Assembly: GCF_013404075.1 (NCBI RefSeq)
Contig: NZ_JACBJQ010000012.1
Location: 1 to 64,000, forward strand
Length of the DNA stretch: 64,000 nt
Direction of reading: 5' to 3'
Origin: Mycolicibacterium vinylchloridicum
GTDB taxonomy: Bacteria; Actinomycetota; Actinomycetes; Mycobacteriales; Mycobacteriaceae
Shown: piece by piece, positions 34,249 through 43,303 of the stretch
Layout: every line of letters begins with the position of its first letter
How positions within the stretch are numbered: the first letter of the stretch is position 1
Position numbers and translations under genes: made by a program
The notes under the pieces: generated by a model
Seen by the model: only the letters and a program-made list of their open reading frames with translations
The model's database searches: none
What the model was told of the DNA's origin: nothing

Positions 34249-35148
34249 ATGACAGGCGCAGTTCTATGGACAATCGGCGGCCTTCTCGTCGGGGTGTTCT
34301 CGCCGCCACTGCTGCGCCGCGGGATGCGGCGGAATGTCGACGCGGGACTGTTGCTGACCCTTTGGGCGATCCCGGTATGTCTCGCGGTGTCCGCGATCGC
34401 AGTGCCGCTCGTGACCAAACTCGCTCACGGTTGTTGGCTACCGCCCGATTCCGGCCTGCCGCATTGGGTAAATTCCGTCGCGGCGTCGCTCAGCGGCACG
34501 GCAGTCGTCATCGCCGTCGTTCGGGGGACGTGGCAGCTGGGTAGCACCGCACTCCGCCGTCGCCGTGTTCACGCGCGACATGTCGAATTGGCGTGGCTGC
34601 TGACGGGAAAGGCGCCACAGCCGCGCTCGGTTTTGTGGCTGCCGACGCCGGAGCCGCATGCTTATAGCCTGGCGGGCAACCCTCCTCTCGTTGTGATGAG
34701 TGAGGGAGTCCGCAGGTGCTTAGGGCAGGCCGCGGTGAGCGCCGTCGATACCCACGAACGGGCGCATATCCGCAGGCGTCACCATTTGTTCATGGCGGTG
34801 GCGCAGGCGCTCTCCGCGGGCCTCGGCTGGTTGCCTCTGACGCGGCAGTCGCCCTCGTTGGTACGGACCCTTATCGAATTGGATGCCGATGCCCAAGCTG
34901 CCCGAGTTCACGGCACGTGGCCGGTTCGGCAGGCAATCCAGGCTCTCCAGCACACGGCCGCACCGGCCGTCGCGCTCGGGATCGCCGGTGAACGTGCGCA
35001 GTTGCGGTTAGCACGCCTGACAAAACAGACTCCTGATGGCACGACGCGCCGATCGCGATCGGCGGCAGCGGTTGCGATGATGGCGGCGACGGCATTGGCG
35101 TTGTGCGCGTTGACAGTTGGTGTCACCCTTGCGTCGTGCGGACCCTGA
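34249..35148 (+). CDS. M56-family membrane metallopeptidase (BlaR1-like)
   Basis: This is a 299-residue membrane protein with N-terminal helices (~2-22, ~32-55, ~78-98), a cytoplasmic zinc-peptidase segment with HERAH (169-173) and the third-ligand motif ELDAD, and a C-terminal helix (~272-292). Unlike staphylococcal BlaR1 it has no penicillin-binding sensor domain. Members cleave the paired BlaI repressor upon a wall signal. The start is ATG 34249; GTG 34237 is possible. The blaI gene follows by 54 bases, the reverse of the usual order. Confidence 0.85.
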   Translation: MTGAVLWTIGGLLVGVFSPPLLRRGMRRNVDAGLLLTLWAIPVCLAVSAIAVPLVTKLAHGCWLPPDSGLPHWVNSVAASLSGTAVVIAVVRGTWQLGSTALRRRRVHARHVELAWLLTGKAPQPRSVLWLPTPEPHAYSLAGNPPLVVMSEGVRRCLGQAAVSAVDTHERAHIRRRHHLFMAVAQALSAGLGWLPLTRQSPSLVRTLIELDADAQAARVHGTWPVRQAIQALQHTAAPAVALGIAGERAQLRLARLTKQTPDGTTRRSRSAAAVAMMAATALALCALTVGVTLASCGP

Positions 35149-35202
35149 GCAGTGATCTGATACGGCGAATATTGGACCGCCCGATGAGAGTTGAGGATCT
35201 GC

Positions 35203-35592
35203 ATGAGGGTTCGAGGATTCGGCGAGTTGGAAGCCACCGTCATGGCGAGGGTCTGGGATCGCGACCCCTATACCATCACGGTACGTGAGCTCTTTGACGA
35301 GCTCGCTGCCGAACGGCGGATCGCCTACACCACAGTGATGTCGACGATGGACAATCTGCATGCCAAAGGTTGGCTTGACCGGGAGAAAGACGGTCGCGCA
35401 TACCGGTACTGGGCGGTCATGACCCGCGAAGAACACACCGCGAGCCTGATGCGTGAGGCACTCGAAGGCGGCGGGCGCCCCGAACTGGTGCTCGCTCACT
35501 TTGTCGAACAGATGGACGCTGAAGCGTCGGAGGGCCTACGGACGGCGTTGCGGCGCAGGGCAAAGCGAACGGGTAAGCCGAACCAGAAGTAA
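35203..35592 (+). CDS. blaI: BlaI/MecI-family transcriptional repressor
   Basis: This is a 129-residue winged-helix repressor: FGELEATVMARVW, ITVRELFDELAAERRIAYTTVMSTMDNLHAKGWLDREKDGRAYRYW, then a helical dimerisation tail. It is paired with the M56 peptidase just upstream, which would inactivate it by proteolysis. Identical palindromes before 34249 and 35817 mark its probable targets, namely its own operon and the NlpC/P60 hydrolase. ATG 35203 is chosen; TTG 35191 is unlikely. Confidence 0.9.
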   Translation: MRVRGFGELEATVMARVWDRDPYTITVRELFDELAAERRIAYTTVMSTMDNLHAKGWLDREKDGRAYRYWAVMTREEHTASLMREALEGGGRPELVLAHFVEQMDAEASEGLRTALRRRAKRTGKPNQK

Positions 35593-35688
35593 TTTTGTCC
35601 AATCCGACACGCCCACAGGGGCGATCGTTACTCAAGTGATACGAGATGCGGGTGTGAGTGCCTGCTCTGCACTGCTACGGTACCGAAA

Positions 35689-35705
35689 TACGTAGTAACT
35701 ACGTA
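35689..35705. promoter_or_regulatory. BlaI-type operator upstream of the NlpC/P60 gene
   Basis: TACGTAGT-A-ACTACGTA is a perfect 17-bp palindrome, with 15 bases identical to the site at 34137. It lies 112 bases before the NlpC/P60 start, in the 224-base gap after blaI. Confidence 0.72.
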
Positions 35706-35816
35706 CTAAGTAAAGCAGTATCCGTGAGATGCAAATCGGTTCTGCCCGCGCAGCAATGTCCTTCTTGTCGTCGCTGCGTGGGCACGCGCAACAGCAGAGC
35801 GAGGACGTGATCGAAG

Positions 35817-36509
35817 ATGCTTCACCGACTGATGCGGCTGATCTGTCTCTTGTTCGCAGCGTTGTTCCTGCAGCCGTCCATTCCTGCTGCCGCGGATCCC
35901 GGCTCCGTGGCGTGGGATCCCTTGCTCCCCAACGTCGTCAGTGCTGGAGCGCCGGGTGACCCGTTGGCGATCGCGAACGCATCACTTCGGGCGAGCGCGT
36001 CCGCCCTGCAGACCACTATGGACCTCGGTCGGTCCTTCCTGCAGAGTCTCGGCTTGGCCGGTAGTGACACCAACGTCGTGCCCGCCGCTGGTAGACGCGT
36101 CTCCGGAAGTCAGGCGATCGAATACGTCATACGCCGTGCCGGCACCCAAATCGGTGTTCCGTATTCATGGGGCGGCGGAAGCCTCAACGGCCCGAGCAAT
36201 GGGATCGACTCCGGAGCCGGCACAGTAGGTTTCGACTGTTCAGGGCTCACCAGGTACGCGTACGCCGGTGTGGGTGTACTTCTGCCCCGATGGTCGGGTG
36301 ACCAGTACAACGCGGGCCGCAAGATCGCCCCATCGCAAGCCCGGCGAGGGGATCTACTGTTCTGGGGACCGGGGGGAAGTCAGCACGAGGCGATATACCT
36401 TGGCGGCGGCCAGATGCTGGAGGCTCAGCAGACTGGGGTGCCGGTCAAAATCTCTCCCGTGAGAACGGCGGGGATGACGCCGTACGTGACCCGCATCATC
36501 GAGGGCTGA
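35817..36509 (+). CDS. Secreted NlpC/P60 peptidoglycan endopeptidase
   Basis: This is a 230-residue exported protein. A signal peptide (~1-27) is followed by a ~70-residue helical segment and the NlpC/P60 domain, with catalytic Cys141 (GFDCSGL) and His190 (SQHEAIYLG). The domain is similar to mycobacterial RipB/RipD, but unlike RipD the Cys is kept, so it should be active on peptide stems. GAGGA precedes the start. The BlaI-type operator upstream suggests induction by wall stress. Confidence 0.88.
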   Translation: MLHRLMRLICLLFAALFLQPSIPAAADPGSVAWDPLLPNVVSAGAPGDPLAIANASLRASASALQTTMDLGRSFLQSLGLAGSDTNVVPAAGRRVSGSQAIEYVIRRAGTQIGVPYSWGGGSLNGPSNGIDSGAGTVGFDCSGLTRYAYAGVGVLLPRWSGDQYNAGRKIAPSQARRGDLLFWGPGGSQHEAIYLGGGQMLEAQQTGVPVKISPVRTAGMTPYVTRIIEG

Positions 36510-36672
36510 TGCGCTGTACGTCGCCGGGCTGACCCAAGGTGGGCTCACCTTCGCACGCCGAGCGTGCGGGCTGTCGAGATGTTGACGACGAATTTCACCG
36601 ATAGCCCACACGTTCGGAGCAAGACGGGCAGGCCGAAACCGCTCACCACCGGCGGGTTGTGGTTCTTTGCCA

Positions 36673-36688
36673 AATCTTCACAGAACGA
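36673..36688 (+). promoter_or_regulatory. Shared 16-bp box upstream of the DUF305 gene
   Basis: AATCTTCACAGAACGA occurs here, 74 bases before the DUF305 start, and again without change at 39437-39452 upstream of the multicopper oxidase. The OmpR-type regulator encoded between them is the likely binder. Confidence 0.6.
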
Positions 36689-36761
36689 CTAGGGCAGCCC
36701 TATCGAACCTGGGAAGTCTGGAAGGCGGACCCGAATGGGTGATCGGACGAAAGGATGTGCT

Positions 36762-37469
36762 GTGAAGCAGGCAAGGATTGTGGCGACCGGGGCGGCTGCA
36801 TTCGCCGTGGTGTTCGCCGTCGGCGCGTGTAGCAACCCCGTAACCAAGGAGGCGACATCGTCGGCGCCGGCCACGGCCCAAACCTCGCCGTCGGCTTCGG
36901 CAAGCGCGCACAACCAGTCCGACATGATGTTCGCCCACATGATGATTCCGCATCATCAGCAAGCGATTGAGATGAGCGACATCATCGTGGCGAAGCAGGG
37001 CATCGACCCGCGGGTGATCGACCTGGCCAAGCAGATCAAGACCGCGCAGGGTCCGGAGATCGACCAGATGCAGGGTTGGCTGAATCAATGGGGCATGTCC
37101 GGAATGCCGGGGATGAACAACATGCCCGGGATGCACGGCTCCGATACCGCCACCGCGTCCCCGACCACCATGCCCATGCCGATGCCCAGCGGTTCGATGA
37201 TGCCGGGTATGCCCGGAATGGGTGACATGCCGGGCATGGACGGGATGATGTCGCCGGCCGACATGCAGGCGTTGCAAAACGCCCAGGGCGTCGAGGCCAG
37301 CAAGTTGTTCCTCACCCAGATGATCAAGCACCACCAGGGCGCGATCGCCATGGCGCAGGACGAGATCAGGAACGGCCAGTTCACCGACGCCATTGCGTTG
37401 GCCAAGTCGATCGCCACCAGTCAGCAGAAGGAGATCGACGCCATGAACCAGATCCTGAGCTCCCTGTAG
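36762..37469 (+). CDS. DUF305 lipoprotein, Met/His-rich
   Basis: This 235-residue protein has a signal peptide with lipobox (VGAC, lipidated C23) and a DUF305 domain with two HH motifs, IPHHQQAIEM (H64-H65) and IKHHQGAIAM, separated by a Met-rich stretch (repeats of MPGM). Such residues bind copper(I). It probably buffers copper on the outer face of the membrane. GTG 36762 is set by GAAAGGA; ATG 36735 is upstream of it. It shares a regulator box with the copper oxidase gene. Confidence 0.82.
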   Translation: MKQARIVATGAAAFAVVFAVGACSNPVTKEATSSAPATAQTSPSASASAHNQSDMMFAHMMIPHHQQAIEMSDIIVAKQGIDPRVIDLAKQIKTAQGPEIDQMQGWLNQWGMSGMPGMNNMPGMHGSDTATASPTTMPMPMPSGSMMPGMPGMGDMPGMDGMMSPADMQALQNAQGVEASKLFLTQMIKHHQGAIAMAQDEIRNGQFTDAIALAKSIATSQQKEIDAMNQILSSL

Positions 37470-37496
37470 GGGAGTCGCAGTCGGGACGACGACGCG

Positions 37497-38636
37497 TCAG
37501 GCGGGTTCGTGTTGATGGAGCCGTGCGACGGTCAGCGGCTGATCAGGGACCGACACCGTGAAGGTGGTGCCGGCTCCCTGTCCGGGGCTGGTCACGGCGA
37601 TAGACCCGCCGTGGGCCTCGGTCAAGGCCTTGGCGACCGCAAGTCCGATACCGGAGCCGCCCCGCCCGCGATTGCGTGCGGAGTCGACGCGATAGAACCG
37701 CTCGAAGACGTGCGGAAGATGCTCAGCCGCAATGCCTTCGCCGTCATCGCGCACCGTGAAGACCACTCTGTTGTCCGCCCTCTCGGCGGCGAGAAGAACC
37801 TGTCCTCCGGCCGTGGTGTGGCGTAATGCATTGTCCAACAGATTGCTCAACACTTGTGCCAGGCGTTGACGGTCCGCCCACAGGCGGATCCCTTTGCCCA
37901 CCACGATGCTCAACGCGACGTTCTTGGCGGCATAACGGTCCGCCATCGCGGCACTGACTGTTCGTGCGACATCACCGGCCTCGATCCACCCCGGGTTGAT
38001 GGTGGCGTGAGCTTCTTCAGCCTGGGCCAGGGCGGCGACGTCGGCTGAGAAGCGCACCAGACGACCGGTCTGCTCACGCAACATAGCGATGGTCGGCTGA
38101 TCCAGGGTTTTCACGCCGTCCTCTACGGCTTCCAGATATGCCTCAAGCACGGCTACCGGTGTGCGGATCTCGTGGGCAAGATCACCGAACAGCTGGCGCC
38201 GGGTTGATTCCACCGCTTGCAGACGATCTGCCATCTTGTTGAAAGCGGTTGCCATATTGTCGAATTCGCTGCCGAGACGAGGTGGTGCGACACGTATGTC
38301 ATAGTGTCCCTCCGCGATCGCTGATGCTGCGGCAGACACCTCTGCGATGGAATGCTGCAGGCGCCGGCTCAAGTAGACGGTGACCACGAGCGCGGTAAGG
38401 GCGGCCACCGTGATCGCGACCCCGATGGAGAGCGCCGTCGCGTGCTGGTAGGCCTGCTCGGCGTGATATTGCTCGTTGGAATCATGGGCGACGCCGGCCA
38501 TGTGCAGGTGTTCCCGGAACAGCGGCGGCCCGACCATCGACGCGACAACCCACGTGGTCACACCGCCGGCGACCAGAACCAAGCTCTGGGCGAGCAGCAA
38601 TCGCCGACGCATGCCGAAACCGGTGGGCGCGATCAT
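37497..38636 (-). CDS. Sensor histidine kinase, probable copper sensor
   Basis: This is a 379-residue kinase. Helix 1 (~12-34), an external loop (~38-66) containing five His and one Met (REHLHMAGVAHD, YH, YQH), helix 2 (~68-90), HAMP (~91-145), DHp with H155 (GDLAHEIRTP) and HATPase with DNALRH, DDGEGI and GSGIGLA. The His-rich short loop and the copper-type neighbours suggest sensing of copper. The start overlaps the regulator stop (ATGA). ATG 38612 is an alternative start. Confidence 0.9.
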   Translation of the reverse strand: MIAPTGFGMRRRLLLAQSLVLVAGGVTTWVVASMVGPPLFREHLHMAGVAHDSNEQYHAEQAYQHATALSIGVAITVAALTALVVTVYLSRRLQHSIAEVSAAASAIAEGHYDIRVAPPRLGSEFDNMATAFNKMADRLQAVESTRRQLFGDLAHEIRTPVAVLEAYLEAVEDGVKTLDQPTIAMLREQTGRLVRFSADVAALAQAEEAHATINPGWIEAGDVARTVSAAMADRYAAKNVALSIVVGKGIRLWADRQRLAQVLSNLLDNALRHTTAGGQVLLAAERADNRVVFTVRDDGEGIAAEHLPHVFERFYRVDSARNRGRGGSGIGLAVAKALTEAHGGSIAVTSPGQGAGTTFTVSVPDQPLTVARLHQHEPA

Positions 38637-39391
38637 TGGCCGGATCCCATCCGGTAGCCAACGCCGCGCACCGTCAGTACGAACCTCGGCTCGGTGGGAT
38701 TGTCGCCGAGTTTGCGCCGCAGGTGCCCGATGTGGACATCGACGAGGTGGTCGTTGCCCACCCAGGGTTCGCCCCACACGGTGTCGATCAGTTGTCGGCG
38801 ACTCCACACCACGCCCGGCCTCGACGACAGAGCCGCCAGAATGTCGAACTCGGTGCGGGTCAAGGGAATCAGTTCCGCGTCGAGGAACACCTGTCGGCTG
38901 GGCACATCGATTGTCAACGGGCCGAACATCCGCGGCGGCAGCTCGGCGTCTGCCGTCCCGCCACCCGGCGTGACGGGTGCACTCACCGAACGGGGCCGGC
39001 GCAGCATCGCCCGGATCCGAGCGACCAACTCCCGCGGACTGAAGGGTTTGGTCACGTAGTCGTCTGCACCGACCGACAACCCGACGATGGTGTCCACCTC
39101 GGTGTCGCGGGCGGTGAGCATCACCACGTAGGCGTCGGAGAACGTCCGCAACTGTCGGCACACTTCCAGCCCGTCGATACCCGGCAGGCCGAGATCAAGC
39201 ACCACCACGTCCGGGTCGACCTGCCGGGCCACCGCCAGGGCGTCCACCCCGGAGTGACTCACTGTCACTTCGAAGTGCTCGCGCTCCAAGTAACTGGCGA
39301 CAACTTCCGCCAACGGCTTCTCGTCATCGACGACCAGGGCTCGGTAGCCCAGGTCAGCATCGCGCGGTGCCGCCTGGGATTTGAGATCCAT
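38633..39391 (-). CDS. OmpR-family response regulator, probable copper regulator
   Basis: This is a 252-residue OmpR-type regulator. The receiver has D22-D23 (VVDDE), phospho-acceptor D66 (VVLDLGLPG) and KPF. The C-terminal winged helix is complete (LTRTEFDILAALSSRPG, VDVHIGHLRRKLGDNP, VRGVGYRMG). I chose ATG 39391; GTG 39445 would lie inside the shared operator box. It is cotranscribed with the kinase and divergent from the multicopper oxidase gene. Confidence 0.9.
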   Translation of the reverse strand: MDLKSQAAPRDADLGYRALVVDDEKPLAEVVASYLEREHFEVTVSHSGVDALAVARQVDPDVVVLDLGLPGIDGLEVCRQLRTFSDAYVVMLTARDTEVDTIVGLSVGADDYVTKPFSPRELVARIRAMLRRPRSVSAPVTPGGGTADAELPPRMFGPLTIDVPSRQVFLDAELIPLTRTEFDILAALSSRPGVVWSRRQLIDTVWGEPWVGNDHLVDVHIGHLRRKLGDNPTEPRFVLTVRGVGYRMGSGQ

Positions 39392-39436
39392 ACCTTCATC
39401 GTGCCGCGTTGCCGCGACCAGGTCAGGTCTTGAGTG

Positions 39437-39452
39437 AATCTTCACAGAACGA
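39437..39452 (+). promoter_or_regulatory. Shared 16-bp box between the regulator and the copper oxidase gene
   Basis: This is the second exact copy of AATCTTCACAGAACGA, 65 bases before the oxidase start. The same box at 36673 precedes the DUF305 gene. In this position it could control both the divergent regulator and the oxidase. Confidence 0.62.
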
Positions 39453-39516
39453 ACACCAAACCCGTCGTGGGTCCAGCGCAGGCTGGGGACGAGACCTTGA
39501 GAAGACGGGATTGGTG

Positions 39517-41043
39517 ATGAGTCGACGGCCCCTCACGGCGGCACCCATGACGCGGCGAGGCTTTCTTGCCGCAAGTGTGCTCGGGGGCGCGGCGTTGGTG
39601 GCCTGCAGCCGCTCCACCTCTGTCGGGGCCTCTGGCGGGTCTACGGGACCTGGCGCAGTCGCCGCCGCGGAGGCGGCTCGGCCGCACACCGGTAGGACGG
39701 TCAACGCGCGCCTGATCGCGCGAGCGGCTGATATCGACCTTGGCGGCACCAAGGCGCACACGCTGGCCTACAACGACCAAGTACCAGGCCCGCTGATCCG
39801 GGCCAACGTCGGCGACGACATCGCGATCACCGTCGACAACGGGCTCGATCACGCGTCCTCGGTGCACTGGCACGGGATCGCGTTGCGCAACGACATGGAC
39901 GGCGCCGCCCCGGCGACCCCCGACATCGCATCAGGCTCGAGCTTCACCTACCGGTTCAGCTCCCCGTATCCCGGAACGTACTGGGCGCATCCGCATACCG
40001 GGCTGGACACCGATTACGGTCTGTATGTACCGGTCATCATCGACGACCCGACCGAGCCGGCCCGCTATGACGCCGAGTGGATCGTGATGCTCGACGACTG
40101 GACCTCAGGTGTCGGAACCAGCCCCGAGCAGATTTTCCAGGGGCTGCGATCGATGGGCGGTATGGGGCACATGCCGGGCATGGGTGGCATGGGCGCGATG
40201 CCCGGGACACCCGGCGTCGGCGGTGTGGGACCAAGCGATCTGCTCGGCGGTGACGCCGGCGACGTCACCTACCCGTACTACCTCATCAACGGCCGCATCC
40301 CGTCAGCGGAGACGTCGTTCAGCGCAAAGCCGGGGCAGCGCATCCGTATCCGAATCATCAACGCCGCGGCCGACACCGCGTTTCTTGTTGCCCTGGCCGG
40401 ACATCGCATGACGGTCACCCATACCGACGGCTTCCCCGTCGTGCCCACCGATGTCGACGCCGTCCTCCTGGGCATGGGCGAGCGTTACGACGTCATCGTG
40501 ACCGCCGGTGATGGAGTTTTTCCGCTCGTCGCCTCTGCGGAAGGGAAGAGTGCGGTCGCGCGCGCCTTGCTGTCCACGGGCGCCGGCACTGCACCGGATA
40601 GCGCGTTCCGGCCCAAGGAACTCACCGGGCGGGTCGGCACCGTCGATATGTTCACTGCCGCAACAGAAGTCCAACAGCGACCCGACAGCGACCTCAGCCT
40701 GTCAGCCCGCCTGACCGGATCGATGATGCACTACAACTGGATGATCAACGGCCGGCGCTATGACCAGACAGTTCCGCTGACCGTGCGTCAGGGGCAACGC
40801 GCTACCCTGACGTTCGCCAACGACACCATGATGTGGCATCCCATGCACCTGCACGGCCACACCTTCCAGGTGATCAAGGCGGACGGGAGTCTGGGCCCGC
40901 GTAAGGACACAGTGATCGTCAAGCCGATGCAGTCCGTCGCCGTCAAATTCGTTGCCGACAATCCAGGAATATGGATGCTCCACTGTCACAACGGTTATCA
41001 CATGGACGCTGGGATGATGACCCTGCTGAACTACGTCGGCTGA
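39517..41043 (+). CDS. mmcO: Multicopper oxidase lipoprotein (MmcO-like)
   Basis: This is a 508-residue exported oxidase. A twin-arginine signal (TRRGFLAAS) ends in a lipobox (LVAC). Copper ligands are seen in HWHG (~119), HPHTGLD, HPMHLHGH (441-448) and HCHNGYHMD (HCH 489-491), covering type 1, 2 and 3 sites. A Met-rich insert (~211-235) is typical of copper(I) oxidases. It resembles M. tuberculosis MmcO (Rv0846c), which confers copper resistance. It is divergent from the two-component genes that probably control it. Confidence 0.9.
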   Translation: MSRRPLTAAPMTRRGFLAASVLGGAALVACSRSTSVGASGGSTGPGAVAAAEAARPHTGRTVNARLIARAADIDLGGTKAHTLAYNDQVPGPLIRANVGDDIAITVDNGLDHASSVHWHGIALRNDMDGAAPATPDIASGSSFTYRFSSPYPGTYWAHPHTGLDTDYGLYVPVIIDDPTEPARYDAEWIVMLDDWTSGVGTSPEQIFQGLRSMGGMGHMPGMGGMGAMPGTPGVGGVGPSDLLGGDAGDVTYPYYLINGRIPSAETSFSAKPGQRIRIRIINAAADTAFLVALAGHRMTVTHTDGFPVVPTDVDAVLLGMGERYDVIVTAGDGVFPLVASAEGKSAVARALLSTGAGTAPDSAFRPKELTGRVGTVDMFTAATEVQQRPDSDLSLSARLTGSMMHYNWMINGRRYDQTVPLTVRQGQRATLTFANDTMMWHPMHLHGHTFQVIKADGSLGPRKDTVIVKPMQSVAVKFVADNPGIWMLHCHNGYHMDAGMMTLLNYVG

Positions 41044-41070
41044 TCGAGTCGTGAGGAAGGAGAGGTGCTC

Positions 41071-41340
41071 ATGATGTTCTGGTACGACCACGATTTGAGC
41101 GGATGGGGATACGCGGGCATGGCCGTCGCAATGTTGGCGTTCTGGGTGCTCATCGCTGCCGGGATCGTCGCGTTGATCCGGTTCTCTGCGGCGTCTCCCC
41201 AACAGCGGACCATACCTCGACCCCCACTGCACGACGAGTCGCCTGAGCAATTGCTTGCGCTCCGATTCGCGCGCGGCGAGATCGACGAGACCGAATATCA
41301 ACAGCGTGTGGCTATCCTACGAGGAACAAAACGCGAGTGA
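41071..41340 (+). CDS. Small membrane protein with SHOCT-like motif
   Basis: This is an 89-residue protein with one membrane helix (~15-38) and a C-terminal SHOCT-type segment (PEQLLALRFARGEIDETEYQQRVAIL). SHOCT motifs occur in short oligomeric membrane proteins of unknown function and often accompany copper genes. ATG 41071 is 10 bases after AAGGAG; GTG 41065 is possible. It lies 27 bases after the oxidase and is probably cotranscribed with it. Confidence 0.8.
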   Translation: MMFWYDHDLSGWGYAGMAVAMLAFWVLIAAGIVALIRFSAASPQQRTIPRPPLHDESPEQLLALRFARGEIDETEYQQRVAILRGTKRE

Positions 41341-41450
41341 GCGTCGCACGGCCCTCGACGTCGGCACGCCGATCTGGCGGACCCGCGCGAGGATGGAATT
41401 CGGCGCCGCAACCGTAGTCAGATCACAGGCGAAAGCCTGACTCGGCAGCC

Positions 41451-42080
41451 CTATTTGGTGCCGAACAGCCGGTCACCGGCATCGCCGAGGCCCGGCACGA
41501 TGTAGCTGTGTTCGTCGAGACCGCGGTCTACCGCCGCGGTGTAGATCGGCACCTCCGGATGGGCGTCGTGCAGCGCGGCGATGCCTTCCGGGCAGGTGAG
41601 CAGGCAGACGAACTTGATGGATTTGGGCCGGAACTCCTTGAGTCGGTCGACCGCGGCCACTGCGGAATTGCCGGTGGCCAGCATCGGGTCTACGACGACG
41701 ACCTCGCGCTCATGCAGGTCGCTGGGCATCTTGAAGTAGTACTCAACGGCGACAAGGGTTTTCGGATCTCGATACAACCCGATGTGGCCGACGCGGGCAC
41801 CGGGCACGACGGTCAGCATCCCGTCCAGAATGCCGGTACCGGCCCGCAGGATGGACACGAAAACCAGCTTCTTGCCGTCGATGACGGTGCCGGTCGTCGT
41901 CTCCAGTGGCGTGCGGACCTCGATCTCCTGAGTGGGCGTGTCGCGCAGCACCTCATACGCCAGCAGCGTGGCCATCTCGTTGGCGAGCCGCCGGAATGTG
42001 TTGGTGGACGTTTCCGCCCGGCGCATCAAGGTGAGCTTGTGCTGGACCAGCGGGTGGTCGATGACGTGGACGTCGCGCAT
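41451..42080 (-). CDS. upp: Uracil phosphoribosyltransferase
   Basis: This is a 209-residue enzyme that makes UMP from uracil and PRPP. It has the PRPP-binding motif [13 protein letters not shown], the flexible [13 protein letters not shown] segment and the C-terminal uracil-binding [17 protein letters not shown]. The length is normal. The start overlaps the stop of the DUF1688 gene (TGATG). In URC-type uracil catabolism an enzyme of this family (URC6) acts first, which fits its partners here. Confidence 0.95.
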   Translation of the reverse strand: MRDVHVIDHPLVQHKLTLMRRAETSTNTFRRLANEMATLLAYEVLRDTPTQEIEVRTPLETTTGTVIDGKKLVFVSILRAGTGILDGMLTVVPGARVGHIGLYRDPKTLVAVEYYFKMPSDLHEREVVVVDPMLATGNSAVAAVDRLKEFRPKSIKFVCLLTCPEGIAALHDAHPEVPIYTAAVDRGLDEHSYIVPGLGDAGDRLFGTK

Positions 42081-43303
42081 CAGAACACCGTGCCATCACT
42101 GGCGACGGTCAATGGCGGCAGCCCCCCACGCAACTGCTGGGCCAGTACCCGGCCCGCCGCCCACGTACCGCCTTCCAGCACCCGCGCCAGCGGCATCTGC
42201 AGAGCGTCCACCCCGAGCCGGCCGCGGACCAGGGGAGCCAGCTCGTCGAGTAGCGTCACCGTCAGTGCCCGCCACTCGACCACCAATTCGTCTGCTGCGG
42301 TGCAGGGCTGGGACGCCCACCCGCCGTCGCGAAGCCGCAGGACTCCGGTATCCAGCAGCAGGCCACCGTTGCGGTACTCGGGCAGTCCGGTCAGCTCGTC
42401 GAGATCGGTGACCGTGACGCCCGCCCACCCGAACGGTTCGAGCAGGGAGTAGGTCAGCCACTGCGACAACTTGTGAAACGGCATCCAGCCCGTGGTCAGG
42501 CCGGGGCCGCCGAGCGCCGGGTGATACCAGCAATCGCCGAGCGGCTGATCACCGATCATGCTGCCGCCGGGCCAGATTGGCGCCATCGACGCCAGGATCG
42601 CGGTGAGGATGGCGTGCGCGCGCACCGACTCATGACCCGGGGCGCGCACCGTGTCGAGTAACCCGCCGGGCCGGCCGTCGGCGCCGAAGACCTCTGGCGC
42701 GGCGGACAGGGCCGCACCCAGGCGGCGCAGGATCGCCACCCGGCCGTCGAGCCCTACCAAGGGGTTCGCGGCATCGGCCTGAAACGCATCGGCCAGCTCG
42801 GGCACGGTCAGATCGGCCAGGCCCCCGGCATCGACGCGCAGCGGATCGTCGGGGTCCGACGAGAACAGTCCTGCGGCGAACGCGTGAAAGCTGGCCACCC
42901 CCAGGCCTTCCGAGCGGCTCAGCCGCAACCCGGTGCCCGGCTCCCGGTAGGACCAGTCCGGCCCGGCGCCGGCGTCGAGCAGCACGCTGACCACGGTGAG
43001 ATCGACCGTCGCCGTGGCGTCGGCACCGGGCAGGAGGTCTTTGCGATTCACGCCGCCGGCCTCGAAATGGCGCCACCGACTGTGGAACGGGATCTGCAGG
43101 TCCGGATAGCTTGCCCGGGTGACGTCGGCGACCAGCGCTGCGGCCGAGTCCAGGCGCTCGTCGTGCACGGTGAACCAGCGCGAGTCACCGGCACGAGCTC
43201 GTTCGGTCAGCAGCCGAGCCCGCTCACGGATGGCATGGGTGCTGCGCAGCGCCGCTGCGGCTCCGGCCGGGCTGTCAACGTCGACCTCGATGGCCGAGCC
43301 CAT
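42080..43303 (-). CDS. DUF1688 / URC4-like uracil catabolism protein
   Basis: This 407-residue soluble protein is a member of DUF1688 (URC4/Urg3), with typical segments [19 protein letters not shown] and [14 protein letters not shown]. Fungal URC4 is needed to use uracil as nitrogen source; its reaction was proposed rather than fully worked out. The gene overlaps both neighbours by one base, so the three are an operon. Family membership is firm; the reaction in bacteria is open. Confidence 0.88.
   Translation of the reverse strand: MGSAIEVDVDSPAGAAAALRSTHAIRERARLLTERARAGDSRWFTVHDERLDSAAALVADVTRASYPDLQIPFHSRWRHFEAGGVNRKDLLPGADATATVDLTVVSVLLDAGAGPDWSYREPGTGLRLSRSEGLGVASFHAFAAGLFSSDPDDPLRVDAGGLADLTVPELADAFQADAANPLVGLDGRVAILRRLGAALSAAPEVFGADGRPGGLLDTVRAPGHESVRAHAILTAILASMAPIWPGGSMIGDQPLGDCWYHPALGGPGLTTGWMPFHKLSQWLTYSLLEPFGWAGVTVTDLDELTGLPEYRNGGLLLDTGVLRLRDGGWASQPCTAADELVVEWRALTVTLLDELAPLVRGRLGVDALQMPLARVLEGGTWAAGRVLAQQLRGGLPPLTVASDGTVF

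Noticed and set aside
37080..37260. Repeated ATGCCGGGCATG-like units in the DUF305 gene, at first sight a tandem repeat
   Set aside because: They encode a Met/Pro/Gly-rich segment (MPGM units) within the protein; a similar stretch lies in the copper oxidase near 40150-40220. Explained as coding low complexity.
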